From contig NZ_JBAXHI010000017.1 of the NCBI RefSeq assembly GCF_037138995.1, positions 1-64,000 on the forward strand: a stretch of DNA of 64,000 bases, given 5' to 3'. The notes below the pieces were generated by a model, which worked only from the letters and a program-made list of their open reading frames with translations, searched no databases and was not told the DNA's origin. Shown piece after piece: positions 17,793 through 27,228 of the stretch (position 1 is the first letter of the stretch; each line of letters opens with the position of its first letter). Both the position numbers and the translations under genes were made by a program. This DNA is from Chlorohelix sp037138995 (lineage in GTDB: Bacteria; Chloroflexota; Chloroflexia; Chloroheliales; Chloroheliaceae).

Positions 17793-18095
17793 TTAGTCTT
17801 TACCAAGCCATTTGTCCATGTATGCCAGTGGGTTTTCGCTTTCCTCTCCGCTGTCGGCGATTTTGATTATTGTAATCACTTTGCTTGCTCCGGCGAGACG
17901 CATAGCTTTTGTCATTGCCGGAACTAATGCCAGCACTGCTTCAAGCTCTCCCTGTACCCACGTTCCCAACGGACCTACCTGATATTTGAGTCCTGATTGC
18001 TCTATCACCGCAATAGCTTTGTCCACAAAAGCATAAGGCGCAGATGGGTCATTCGTTAGTGGATTCGGTAATACTTGTAAATCAGCAATAACCAC
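17793..18095 (-). CDS. MTH1187/YkoF-type thiamine-binding family protein
   Basis: A 100-residue ferredoxin-like protein of the MTH1187 (DUF77, thiamine-binding) family. Typical features are the N-terminal 'VIADLQVLPN', 'VDKAIAVIEQSGLKYQVGPLGTWVQGEL', and the C-terminal 'SKVITIIKIAD'. The family binds thiamine or related pyrimidines in some members, and does not do so in all. GTG start behind a strong AAGGAGG. Monocistronic. Confidence 0.82.
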   Translation of the reverse strand: MVIADLQVLPNPLTNDPSAPYAFVDKAIAVIEQSGLKYQVGPLGTWVQGELEAVLALVPAMTKAMRLAGASKVITIIKIADSGEESENPLAYMDKWLGKD

Positions 18096-18289
18096 TTTGT
18101 TGCCTCCTTCTTGTTTATATTTATATGGGAAAGCAAAACGTTGCTATCGCCAAATGAATCGACAAACTGAAACCTATCAATTCTTACGCTCTTGTAGTTG
18201 GCAAAGCGGTTCATTCTTTCATGATAAATTACTATTGCCGAATTTAATCTTTCCCCTGTTTAAATCTTTTTTATTTACTCAAAAGACCG

Positions 18290-18679
18290 CTACTTCTCAG
18301 CAGGATACTCGCCTAGTTCGGCTAAAATACGTTGCGCGATTTCTTCGCAGCGTGTCGGTTCGTTCTCCCAAGCAGATGCAGCCGCATAGCTTGCACAAGC
18401 GGAGCAACCATATACGCTTGACTGAAAAATCTCAACTTCCAGACCAGCGGTTGCGCCCGCTTTTTGTTCGAGGGACTCCAATTCTTCCGCAAATTCAGCG
18501 GGAAGCACCCCCTCTTTTATAGAATGTGCCGCACAAAGAGCCTCTATTGCCTCTTTCCTGAGAACTTCAAGGCGTTCGTTGAACCACATCGTAAGATGGG
18601 TTTGCTGCCACGCCTTGTAACGCATGCGAGAGCGAGGCGTACCTTCTCTTTGGTATTCTTTAGAATTTCTACGAGGCAT
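18290..18679 (-). CDS. hypothetical protein, 129 residues
   Basis: No family recognised. Highly basic N-terminus (residues 1-25) followed by a helical region with 'MWFNERLEVLRKEAIEAL' and a short cysteine pair 'YGCSACASYAAA' near residue 92. The ATG at 18679 is preceded by TGGA. It stands alone between a thiamine-binding protein and a hybrid kinase. Reality is supported by length and plausible amino acid composition only. Confidence 0.5.
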   Translation of the reverse strand: MPRRNSKEYQREGTPRSRMRYKAWQQTHLTMWFNERLEVLRKEAIEALCAAHSIKEGVLPAEFAEELESLEQKAGATAGLEVEIFQSSVYGCSACASYAAASAWENEPTRCEEIAQRILAELGEYPAEK

Positions 18680-18869
18680 ATCCAGCTTTCTTTGATTATG
18701 AAAGGGAAAAAACAGCTTGTAATATTACCCCTAGCAACCCGTACAAGTGAGGGTTCTATTCGGGCTACCACCGGGCAGTGATTTGAACTCTTCTTGCGAA
18801 ATAAATTGTACCCGTTTTCTGGTATTTGTGACACATTGTTAAATAGATCACAAGAAAAACCATATCCCG

Positions 18870-18878
18870 TGATATAAT
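18870..18878 (+). promoter_or_regulatory. extended -10 promoter for the hybrid kinase gene
   Basis: TGA followed by TATAAT (18873-18878) is a perfect extended -10. No convincing -35 is present. It lies about 97 bases before the proposed start at 18975. Confidence 0.4.
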
Positions 18879-18974
18879 TTTAATTAATGTTGTAAAATAA
18901 CAATATAAGAGGTGGAGCCATTAATACTAAACTTGCTGCAAACATTATGCTATAAAGTTTCCCCCGGAGGCAAT

Positions 18975-21900
18975 ATGGACGCTGATGTTCTGAGTGACTC
19001 TTGCAAAATTCTAATCATCGAGAACTCTTCAGAAGATAGAGCTATCGTAAAGGGTTATTTGAGCCAAGACCGCAACCGCACCTACCTGTTTGAAGAAAGC
19101 GAACATGGAAAAACCGGGCTTGAGCTTTGTCTAACCGGGCAGCCCGACTTAATTCTGTTGGAGTTCCGACTTCCTGATATGACAGGCTTGGAATTTCTGA
19201 AAGCTTTGTCCGAACGGGTGCGGGAACTACCCTGCCCAATAATAGTCTTCAACGGACAAGGTAACGAGAATGTTTCCACCGAGTGCATGAAATATGGGGC
19301 GTATGATTATCTGGTTAAAGATACGCTTACCCCCGAAAGTCTCCAACTCTCTGTTCAAACCAGCCTTCAAATCTACCAGCGCAAGTTACAAGAATACTAC
19401 TTTCGTAATTCCTCGATTCTTGAGAGTATCAGCGATGCTTTCTATGCCCTCGATGCGGATGAGAAGTTCATTTATGTGAATCGCAAAACAGAAGAACTAT
19501 GGAATATGCGCCGGGAAGAACTACTCGGCAAAAAAATCTGGGATATATTTTCGCAAACAATTGGTTCTCTGTCTTACCAACTTTTACGACAAGCTATAAC
19601 CGAGCAGGTTACAGTTAGTTTTGAAATCTATTCTAATTTCATTCAGCGGTGGGTAAAGGTTAGAGTTTACCCATCAGACGGAGGGATTTCGGTTTATTTC
19701 CAAGATATAACGGCGCAGAAACAAGCTGAAGAACAAATGCAGCGCTGGAATCAAGAATTGGAAATGCGGGTGGAGAAGCGTACTGCGGCACTTGCAACCG
19801 AGATTGCGGAGCGCAAGAGGACTGAGGAGAAACTTCAAGAGACTAAAGAACTATACCTGAGCCTGTTTAATACCATAGTAGTGTTGCACGGTCTGGATGG
19901 CACAATCCTAGCCTCTAATCCAAGCGCGGAACGTATATTGGGTATTCTAACGGCGCATATAACAGGGCGTACCTCCTTTGACTCCAGCTGGCAAGCTCTC
20001 CACGAAGATGGCACTCCTTTTCCGGGAGAAACTCACCCAGCGATGATAACTTTGCAGACCGGAAAAGCCTGTAGAGAAATTATAATGGGCTTGCGCGGGT
20101 CTGATGATACGATGAAATGGATTTTGATAAACAGCGAGCCTTTGTACCAGACGGACGGAACCACTTTACGGGGTGTGGTCGCTTCTTTTAGCGACATAAC
20201 AGAAAAATATGTAGTTGCACGGGCAATCTATGAGAGCGAGGAGCGTTACCACTCTCTGTATGACAACAATCTTTATGGTGTGTTATTGGCGGAGGCAGAT
20301 GGTAGCATATTGGCGGCTAATCCGGCGGTTTGTCAGATGTTGGGATACGAAGAGCAAGAAATCATAGCGTTGGGTCGGGACGGTGTGGTTGAACGGAGTG
20401 CGGAACAAATACAGCGCGACCATGAGCAATTGCAGATTTTTGGTAAGATTCAGCGGGAAACCGTTTTCATTCATAAGAATGGAACTAGGCTGCTGTGTGA
20501 GGATGCTACCAGTATTTACCGGGATAAAAATGGTCAGGAACAGATTTGTGTCGTAATTCACGACATCAGCGCACGCAAAAATGCGGTGGAAGCTTTGCGT
20601 CAGAGCGAAGAACGTTTTCGCATCCTTGCCGAGAATAGCATCGATATGATTAGCATGCTGTCACCTGAAAGAGTTTTCGAGTATATCTCACCTGCCTGCC
20701 AAAGAATAATAGGTTTCACGCCGGAAGAATTAATTGGGCATCACTACAACGAACATATTCACCCGGACGATCTGGAGGCTCTTCAAAAAAATCGGGCAAA
20801 TCGGTTAGAGCAAAATAACAAGTCTTTCATAACCTGTCGCGCCCGCTGTAAAAACGGCGAGTACATTTGGGTGGAAAATAGCTCTCAGGCCATAACCGAT
20901 CCGGTTACTGGTCAACTGCTCAATATCATCTCTGTAACTCGTGATATAACCGAACGGCGGAAAATAGAGGAGGCTTTGGCAGATGAGAAACTCAAAGCTA
21001 AAAACCTTGAGTCTTTAGGAGTGCTGGCTGGAAGAATCGCCCACGATTTTAACAATATCCTAACTGCTATTCTGGGTAGTATCTCCCTTGCCAAAATCCA
21101 ATTGGAGACTCAAGAAATACTTGAACAAACCTTAGCCGAAGCCGAAGCAGCCACCTTTAGAGCAGCGGGGCTGGTATCTCAATTACTAACCTTTGCTCAG
21201 GGTGGCGCACCCATACGGGAAAAAGCCAAATTGCACGAAATTATCCTTGATACAGTTCAGTTTTTAACGGGTGGCTCCACTACGAAATGCATTTTCAAGT
21301 TATCACCTCACCTGTGGATGGTGGAAGTTGACCGAACCCAACTCAGCCAAGTGCTTCAAAATATAACCTTAAATTCCATGTATGCTATGCCTAAAGGCGG
21401 AAATATAAACATAGAAGCCCTCAATGTCAGTTTGGATGAAACCGAAACATTTGACTTAAAACCCGGTAACTATGTGCATATAACTATTCAAGATGAGGGA
21501 AGCGGCATCAAGCCGGAAGATTTGAATCGGGTATTTGACCCTTATTACACCACCAAACCATTGGGCAGTGGTTTGGGTTTAGCAATAGCTTACTCAATCA
21601 TAAAAAAACATGGAGGAGCTATAACAATAGAAAGCGAGTGGGGACGAGGTACGAGGGTGAGCATTTATTTGCCGGCGGTAGGAAATGAGGAAGTACCGCC
21701 ACCGCTGCAAAAACAACAGACCCACTCGTTTGTCAAAGGGCGAGTGTTGTTGATGGACGATGAAAAAATGCTGCTTCGGATATCGGCAAAAGCTCTGAAA
21801 AGGATAGGTTTCGAGGTTGAAGAAGCTGCGGACGGGCAAGAAGCGCTTGAGAAATACAGGGAAGCTAAAAATAGGAAGCAGCCCTTTACACTGGTAATAT

Positions 21901-22109
21901 TGGACTTGACCATACCGGGCGGCATGGGTGGTCTGGAAACTATCGAAAAGCTGCTGCAACTAGACCCATCAGTAAAGGCAATTGTCTCAAGCGGTTATTC
22001 AAACGACCCGGTGCTGGCAAAATACGGGGACTATGGCTTTGTGGACGTACTTAAAAAACCCTACAATTTGGCAACGCTGGAGGAAGTAGTAAGACAGGTT
22101 ATTCATTAA
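18975..22109 (+). CDS. hybrid sensor histidine kinase with receiver-PAS-kinase-receiver layout
   Basis: About 1,044 residues. N-terminal receiver (about 10-125, 'ILIIENSSEDRAI' with 'DLILLEFRLPDMTG'), then several PAS domains (about 135-660, 'YVNRKTEELW', 'SNPSAERILG', 'ANPAVCQMLGYEE', 'YISPACQRIIGFTPEE'). The dimerisation/phospho-His segment is 'AGRIAHDFNNILTAILG' (about 687), the ATPase 'LNSMYAMP' and 'GSGLGLAIAYSII', and a C-terminal receiver with 'LVILDLTIPGGMGG'. In the first receiver the canonical phospho-Asp position appears as E in 'LLEFRLPDM', so it may not be phosphorylated; the second keeps the DL(T)IP site. No membrane segment. ATG at 18975 behind GGAGG is preferred over GTG at 18912. 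Confidence 0.9.
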   Translation: MDADVLSDSCKILIIENSSEDRAIVKGYLSQDRNRTYLFEESEHGKTGLELCLTGQPDLILLEFRLPDMTGLEFLKALSERVRELPCPIIVFNGQGNENVSTECMKYGAYDYLVKDTLTPESLQLSVQTSLQIYQRKLQEYYFRNSSILESISDAFYALDADEKFIYVNRKTEELWNMRREELLGKKIWDIFSQTIGSLSYQLLRQAITEQVTVSFEIYSNFIQRWVKVRVYPSDGGISVYFQDITAQKQAEEQMQRWNQELEMRVEKRTAALATEIAERKRTEEKLQETKELYLSLFNTIVVLHGLDGTILASNPSAERILGILTAHITGRTSFDSSWQALHEDGTPFPGETHPAMITLQTGKACREIIMGLRGSDDTMKWILINSEPLYQTDGTTLRGVVASFSDITEKYVVARAIYESEERYHSLYDNNLYGVLLAEADGSILAANPAVCQMLGYEEQEIIALGRDGVVERSAEQIQRDHEQLQIFGKIQRETVFIHKNGTRLLCEDATSIYRDKNGQEQICVVIHDISARKNAVEALRQSEERFRILAENSIDMISMLSPERVFEYISPACQRIIGFTPEELIGHHYNEHIHPDDLEALQKNRANRLEQNNKSFITCRARCKNGEYIWVENSSQAITDPVTGQLLNIISVTRDITERRKIEEALADEKLKAKNLESLGVLAGRIAHDFNNILTAILGSISLAKIQLETQEILEQTLAEAEAATFRAAGLVSQLLTFAQGGAPIREKAKLHEIILDTVQFLTGGSTTKCIFKLSPHLWMVEVDRTQLSQVLQNITLNSMYAMPKGGNINIEALNVSLDETETFDLKPGNYVHITIQDEGSGIKPEDLNRVFDPYYTTKPLGSGLGLAIAYSIIKKHGGAITIESEWGRGTRVSIYLPAVGNEEVPPPLQKQQTHSFVKGRVLLMDDEKMLLRISAKALKRIGFEVEEAADGQEALEKYREAKNRKQPFTLVILDLTIPGGMGGLETIEKLLQLDPSVKAIVSSGYSNDPVLAKYGDYGFVDVLKKPYNLATLEEVVRQVIH

Positions 22110-22278
22110 TTTTAGGGTAGCTGCACAGCAAGGACAAAAAGGGGTTGGTGTTCACTCTCTTTTCCCCCTTAAAGGGTTAGGGGTGAATAGTTACGAATAA
22201 GGAAAAGCATACTTCCCCGACCTGTTATACTTATAAAGGCGATAAAAACAATAGCGCAAGGATATAGATTGCCAAGAT

Positions 22279-23175
22279 ATGTTCATCAAAACCGAGAATA
22301 ACCACTCTAACGTCAAAGTAACATTGAAGTTGAACAAAGCCGTTGCGATAGCAAGCGCAATTTCTGGAATAACCGCGCTATTATATGCTCGTATGTTTGA
22401 GCGTAAATGGCTTGAAGTAACCAATCACCGAGTCGAAATTCATAACTTACCGCAAGCATGGCAGGGCTTTCGCTTTGCGTGGATGAGTGATTTACATCTG
22501 GGCTATAAACCTTCTTATGAGCCGGTTAGAGCCGCCTTTGACCGGGTTATTGCCGCGAAGCCCGATTTGATTCTTCTGGGTGGAGATTATATGGATCGGG
22601 GAAAATGGAAGCCTGTTTGCGATGAACTTTTTGGCAAATTGGCGGCATCCGGGATTCCGATTGTGGGTATCTGGGGCAATCACGATTATTTTGGCAATCG
22701 CCGCGACCCTGACAAAAACCTAGCGCATTTCGAGCAGTTGGGCATCCGAATTCTGATTAACGAGGATTTCTGCATGGAAAGGCAGGGTATCCCACAATAC
22801 TTTATCGGACTAGATGATATTTTGAAAGGCGTGCCAGAACCAATTAGAGCTAAAAAATATCTTCCTGAAGGAGCAAAGCCGCTGGTAACACTCTCGCACA
22901 ATCCCAACTATATCCGGCGCATGCCTGAAAACTACTCCGAAATTGTTTTATCCGGTCATACACATGGTGGGCAGCTTAACCCACTACCACTACACCGCAA
23001 ACTGAATTGGCTGCGCTATTCCACCGGCAAACACCACTCGCTTTATCCTACCGGTTGGTACAATGTAAACGGCAATCGCCTGTACACCGGCAGAGGAGTA
23101 GGAGTGACACATTGGCCGCTACGCTTCGGCTCACGTCCAGAATTGGCAATATTCGAATTACAATCCTGCAATTGA
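22279..23175 (+). CDS. metallophosphoesterase with N-terminal membrane anchor
   Basis: Calcineurin-like phosphoesterase, 298 residues. Motifs 'MSDLHLG', 'GGDYMDRG', 'GNHDYF', 'LSHNPNY' and 'GHTHGGQ' give the full dimetal site. A hydrophobic N-terminal segment (about residues 15-35) suggests membrane association, as in YaeI/YkuE-like proteins. The substrate (phospholipid head groups or UDP-diacylglucosamine in related families) cannot be assigned. A weak AAGGATA lies upstream of the ATG. Confidence 0.85.
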   Translation: MFIKTENNHSNVKVTLKLNKAVAIASAISGITALLYARMFERKWLEVTNHRVEIHNLPQAWQGFRFAWMSDLHLGYKPSYEPVRAAFDRVIAAKPDLILLGGDYMDRGKWKPVCDELFGKLAASGIPIVGIWGNHDYFGNRRDPDKNLAHFEQLGIRILINEDFCMERQGIPQYFIGLDDILKGVPEPIRAKKYLPEGAKPLVTLSHNPNYIRRMPENYSEIVLSGHTHGGQLNPLPLHRKLNWLRYSTGKHHSLYPTGWYNVNGNRLYTGRGVGVTHWPLRFGSRPELAIFELQSCN

Positions 23176-23206
23176 TTTAGCTTTTACTCCGTTTAAACCA
23201 GAGGGA

Positions 23207-24970
23207 TTATTCGCGGATGTAGCGCGGTAGCTTCACAAAAAAGCTAGTTCCAACACCTACTTCACTCTCCACCCAGATATGACCACCATGTAACTCTACC
23301 AACGAACGAGCAATCGGTAGCCCTAGCCCAGTTCCGCTGGTAGTGTCGTTCTGTTCATGGATGGGGCGACGATAGAAACGGTCAAAAATATGCGTCATCT
23401 CCTCTTCAGGGATACCATTACCGCTATCTTTGACCTCAATAATAATCCAGTTTTCTTCTACTAAGATTCCCACCGTAACATTACCGCTATTTGAGGTATA
23501 TTTTATGGCGTTGGTAAGTAAATTTACCATAATCTGCTCAAGGCGGCGGCGGTCAGCCTTCACCCAATATTCCTGATCAGGTTTTACAAGGCTGAACTTT
23601 TGAGAGCGTTCTTCAAAAAGCGGGGTCAAAGTATGGGCGGTTGCCGCCACCGCTTCTACCACCTCCAAAGGCTCCAACCGCAACTGAATACTACCCTGTT
23701 CAAGGCGGGTAGCATCGAGCAAGTCGCTAAGCAAATTATTCAACCGCTCACTATTACGGCGAATATTCGCAACCAAACGTAGAAGGGCAGGAGATAGGTC
23801 GGGAGGCAAGCTAGTTTCAAGCAACCCCGCGCTCATCTTGATGGCAGACAGCGGGGCGCGTAGGTCGTGCGCCGTCATAGATAGGAATCTTTCCTTCTCC
23901 CGGTATAGCTGCGCTTTTTCCAGAGCCAGACCCGCTTTGGTGGCAAAGGTTGCCAGCAACGCTTTATCTTCAAGACTAAATCCACGAGCAGTGGCGGAAT
24001 ACACTTCCAGCACACCGCTGATTTTACCGTATTGCCGAATAGGAGCAATTAGCATGGCGTGGGGCTTTACACCATCAAGAAAAGGCTGTAGGTGTTCGAG
24101 ATCGGCTTTTTCATGCAAGCTAATTGTCTCGTCAGCCTCTAGCAATTTAGCAGCAGGCGAATTTTCCGTTGCTTGAAAAGTATGAACGCAGGTTTCTGGG
24201 TTCAACCCAACTTGCGCTTTCAAGTTGAAGCGATTATGTTTTTCTTCAAATACATAAAGAGCGGCGGCGGGCAATTCGAGTAATCGGCAAGCCGCTCCCG
24301 TAATTTGACCAAAAAGTTCCTCTGGGTCAATAGTACGATTAAGTATATCTGCCATCTCCGCGAGCATTTCAGCACGTTTATGCGCCATCTCAACCGTGTT
24401 GTACAATCTGGCATTAATCAATGCCACCGCTGCCTGACGAGCAAACAGAGTCAACCACCATTCATCCTCTGAGGTAAACTCAGTTGCATCCTGCTTATCG
24501 GTCATGTAAAGGTCGCCGACTACCCTATCATTAATAGAAACGGGTACGCCTAGCAAACTGGTCATAACAGGGTGTTTGGGAGGGAAACCGCTCCGGCGCG
24601 GGTCTAATGCCATATCGCGCACTCGAATAGGTTTGCCCTGCTTAATCAACACACCTAGCAAGCCATGCCCACGCGGGGGCTGTCCTATATTTTCCCGGTC
24701 TTGTTGAGGAATCCCGCTGGTAATAAATGAGGTTATAACGCCCTGCTCATTGACAATTCCCAAAGCAGTATATTTGGCATTAGCAAATTCACGGGCTGTA
24801 TCAGCAATACGCTGTAAAACCGTGGTAAGATCTAATTCGCTGGAAATAATAAGTGAGGCATTAGCCAGCGCTTGCAACCGCTCCATCAAACTAAAATTAA
24901 AAGATTCTCCAGCATGGTTTTCAAGGGAAAACTGCACTGTTGGTTCATAGGGACCACTACTCAAAGCCAA
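23207..24970 (-). CDS. GAF-GAF sensor histidine kinase
   Basis: A 587-residue cytoplasmic kinase: GAF domain (about 40-190), second GAF (about 210-350), HisKA with 'MTAHDLRAPLSAIKM' (phospho-His about 362), and HATPase_c with 'NLLTNAIKYT', 'DSGNGIPEEE' and 'GTGLGLPIARSL' (about 470-587). No transmembrane helices, so the ligand is intracellular or gaseous. The gene is convergent with the metallophosphoesterase. No response regulator gene is adjacent, so its partner is elsewhere. Confidence 0.9.
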   Translation of the reverse strand: MALSSGPYEPTVQFSLENHAGESFNFSLMERLQALANASLIISSELDLTTVLQRIADTAREFANAKYTALGIVNEQGVITSFITSGIPQQDRENIGQPPRGHGLLGVLIKQGKPIRVRDMALDPRRSGFPPKHPVMTSLLGVPVSINDRVVGDLYMTDKQDATEFTSEDEWWLTLFARQAAVALINARLYNTVEMAHKRAEMLAEMADILNRTIDPEELFGQITGAACRLLELPAAALYVFEEKHNRFNLKAQVGLNPETCVHTFQATENSPAAKLLEADETISLHEKADLEHLQPFLDGVKPHAMLIAPIRQYGKISGVLEVYSATARGFSLEDKALLATFATKAGLALEKAQLYREKERFLSMTAHDLRAPLSAIKMSAGLLETSLPPDLSPALLRLVANIRRNSERLNNLLSDLLDATRLEQGSIQLRLEPLEVVEAVAATAHTLTPLFEERSQKFSLVKPDQEYWVKADRRRLEQIMVNLLTNAIKYTSNSGNVTVGILVEENWIIIEVKDSGNGIPEEEMTHIFDRFYRRPIHEQNDTTSGTGLGLPIARSLVELHGGHIWVESEVGVGTSFFVKLPRYIRE

Positions 24971-25020
24971 CTACCCCTCTTTTTCTAAGGCTTGAGATAC
25001 GGGTTTATATATTAATTATA

Positions 25021-25048
25021 AGCATACCAATTGATTCCAAATTGTCAA
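25021..25048 (-). promoter_or_regulatory. promoter of the GAF kinase gene
   Basis: On the minus strand TTGACA (25048-25043), a 16-base spacer and TATGCT (25026-25021). It lies about 50-80 bases upstream of the kinase start. Confidence 0.45.
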
Positions 25049-25086
25049 CAAGGAAATTTTAGCTTTTTCTTAAACGGTTATTTGAC

Positions 25087-25118
25087 AAAAAAAAGACTGC
25101 CACAAAAATGTGACAGTT
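25087..25118 (-). terminator. terminator of the ABC transporter operon
   Basis: On the minus strand ACTGTCACA and TGTGGCAGT form a stem around TTTT, followed by a long T-run (25094-25087). It lies about 97 bases after the OppC-like stop. Confidence 0.85.
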
Positions 25119-25214
25119 ATTGTTAAGTTTGCTCTGCCCGATGCGGACACCGCACCAAGTTTCATCTTCTTGTATTGAAAATTCGTTTATAGTATTTGCA
25201 TAAGTAGCAAAATT

Positions 25215-26129
25215 TTAGGCAACTCTTTCTTTCTTTTTAAGACGGGGAGCAGCCACCACCGCGCGGAAATTGCCTACTACCAATAGCGTGATACTCAAAG
25301 CAAAGCCGGGAGCTAACGCCAGCCATGGCGCAGTCAGCAAATAAACTTGGGCGCTAGTCAACATGTTCCCCCAACTCGCATTGGGTAATAGGATTCCCGC
25401 TCCCAAAAAACTGGCAGTTGCTTCCAAGATTACCGCTCTTCTTAGCTCAGAAACACCCGCGATAAATAACACCGGACCGAGCGCAGGCATTATACCGCGA
25501 ATCAAAATCCGTGAAGCAGAAGCGCCTATCGATTGGCTGGCTTCTACCCAAAGCATCTCTTTTAGCTCACGTACCTGACCACGCGCCAATCGGGCAACGG
25601 GCATCCAACCGGTAAGCCCAATGGTTAGAATAAGCTGGAATTCTCCTGCGCCGTACACAGCCGCCACCAAAAGTATGATTATTATAGTTGGCACTGCCAA
25701 GCTGAAATCTACAAAACGCATTATTAGGTTATCCAGCCACCCGCCTAGATAGCCCGCCAAACTGCCAAAAGCAGTACCGAGTAATAGGGAAATAGCTGCC
25801 GAACTGAAACCTATTATTAGCGAAACTCGCGCACCCGCCAGCACCCGCGCTAAAACATCCCGCCCATTTTCATCGGTTCCAAGCAGCGCGTTGAAACTAG
25901 GAGGCTCTACAAAACGATATAAGTCAATTCGGTTGGGGTCAATGCGAATAAACAATGGACCCGTTAGGAGTAACACAAACCACAGTAACCCTAAAATAAC
26001 CGGGATAGAAATACGGCGTTTTAGCAGTCGGTTTGTAAGTAATAGCCGATTTTTAACCGCTTTAGCGCCCCCCGGTAAAACTCGCACCAGTGGGGCAAGG
26101 CTTTCATTTCTTTCGTCAATTTCAACCAT
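25215..26129 (-). CDS. peptide/nickel-type ABC transporter permease, OppC/DppC-like
   Basis: A 304-residue inner-membrane permease with six predicted hydrophobic segments and the EAA-type loop 'EASQSIGASASRILIRGIMPALGPVLF'. 'TDENGRDVLARVLAGARVSL' near residue 90 is typical of the DppC group. The ATG overlaps the 3' end of the OppB-like gene. No transporter ATPase genes follow; the adjacent terminator ends the operon, so ATPases must be supplied from elsewhere. Confidence 0.88.
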   Translation of the reverse strand: MVEIDERNESLAPLVRVLPGGAKAVKNRLLLTNRLLKRRISIPVILGLLWFVLLLTGPLFIRIDPNRIDLYRFVEPPSFNALLGTDENGRDVLARVLAGARVSLIIGFSSAAISLLLGTAFGSLAGYLGGWLDNLIMRFVDFSLAVPTIIIILLVAAVYGAGEFQLILTIGLTGWMPVARLARGQVRELKEMLWVEASQSIGASASRILIRGIMPALGPVLFIAGVSELRRAVILEATASFLGAGILLPNASWGNMLTSAQVYLLTAPWLALAPGFALSITLLVVGNFRAVVAAPRLKKKERVA

Positions 26130-27075
26130 ACTTAATCCTTGGGTCGGCTAGATGATACAAAACATCGGATAACCAGCTACAAAACAGCACAGTAACCGCT
26201 ACTAGCATGCTTATTGCCAGCACTACCGGATAATCGCGCCGCCCGAAGCTATCCACCATAAGTTGCCCTATTCCGGGCCAAGCAAACACCGCTTCCACCA
26301 CTGCTGAACCTCCCAGCAAATCCGGCAGCGCCATTCCACCTAGGCTGATTATGGGTATCAGGGCATTGCGAATAGCGTGCCGAAATACCACCCAACTTTC
26401 ACTCAAGCCCTTTGCTCTAGCGGTACGGATATAGTCTGCCGAAAGAGTTTCTGCCACCACTTCACGGGTGTTAAGGGCAAAAGTAGCGATATAGCCAGAA
26501 CTTAGGCTGAGAGACGGAAGTATCAAGTGAGCGAGGTGATCCAAAATGTTGCCGGAATTGCCCAAAGTTTCCTGACCTGCTGAGGGCAATATTTTCAAAG
26601 TGGCGGCAAAAATTACGATTAGCAATAAACCCATCCATACACTTGGTACAGCCAAAATAATCAGAGCAGTATTAGAGACAAATTTGTCAAAAATGCTTCC
26701 TGAAAAGTACGCCGCAAGCGCACCCGCGCCAACCCCTAATACAATTGCAAGAGTAAAACAAACCAGCGCCAGTTCTAGCGTAGCGGGAAACCGCTCGGAG
26801 ATAACTGCCAATGTATCCTGTCGGTGGAAGTAGGAATAGCCGAAATCTCCCTTTGCCATATTACCCAACCAACGCCAAAGTTGTATTAGTAGCGGCTGAT
26901 CCAGCCCAAGATTTTTAGCAATAGCCGCTTCCCGCTCACGATTGGATTGATCTGGTCCCATAAGAAATGCCACCGGACCACCGGGCGCTATTCTTAGGGC
27001 AAAAAAGACCACTATTGCCAAAACAGCTAGAGTTAAAGCTGCATAGAAAAAACGTTTAACGGTGAATAGAAACAT
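26122..27075 (-). CDS. peptide/nickel-type ABC transporter permease, OppB/DppB-like
   Basis: About 317 residues with the N-terminal 'TVKRFFYAALTLAVLAIVVF' helix, 'FALRIAPGGP', and the DppB loop 'TARAKGLSESWVVFRHAIRNALIPI'. ATG at 27075 is preferred over an upstream start because AGGA lies just before it and the usual family N-terminus begins there. It is the second transporter gene after the binding protein gene; the gap is about 150 bases. Confidence 0.88.
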   Translation of the reverse strand: MFLFTVKRFFYAALTLAVLAIVVFFALRIAPGGPVAFLMGPDQSNREREAAIAKNLGLDQPLLIQLWRWLGNMAKGDFGYSYFHRQDTLAVISERFPATLELALVCFTLAIVLGVGAGALAAYFSGSIFDKFVSNTALIILAVPSVWMGLLLIVIFAATLKILPSAGQETLGNSGNILDHLAHLILPSLSLSSGYIATFALNTREVVAETLSADYIRTARAKGLSESWVVFRHAIRNALIPIISLGGMALPDLLGGSAVVEAVFAWPGIGQLMVDSFGRRDYPVVLAISMLVAVTVLFCSWLSDVLYHLADPRIKYG

Positions 27076-27228
27076 TTCAATTCCTAATATTAAGCTGGCG
27101 GAAGTTCTCTCACCTAGCATTGCTTATAAACAAGCGAGAAAGCCAGTATTCTTTCCTTTTCAGGATTGAGCAAAGACTCCCCGCTTGTCTAATCTGTTAT
27201 CAAACCTTTGCCATTTCAGGCAATTGAC

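Noticed and set aside
18097..18522. Plus-strand open frame of 141 codons
   Set aside because: Covers the region antisense to the 129-residue orphan and starts without an RBS; composition looks non-coding.
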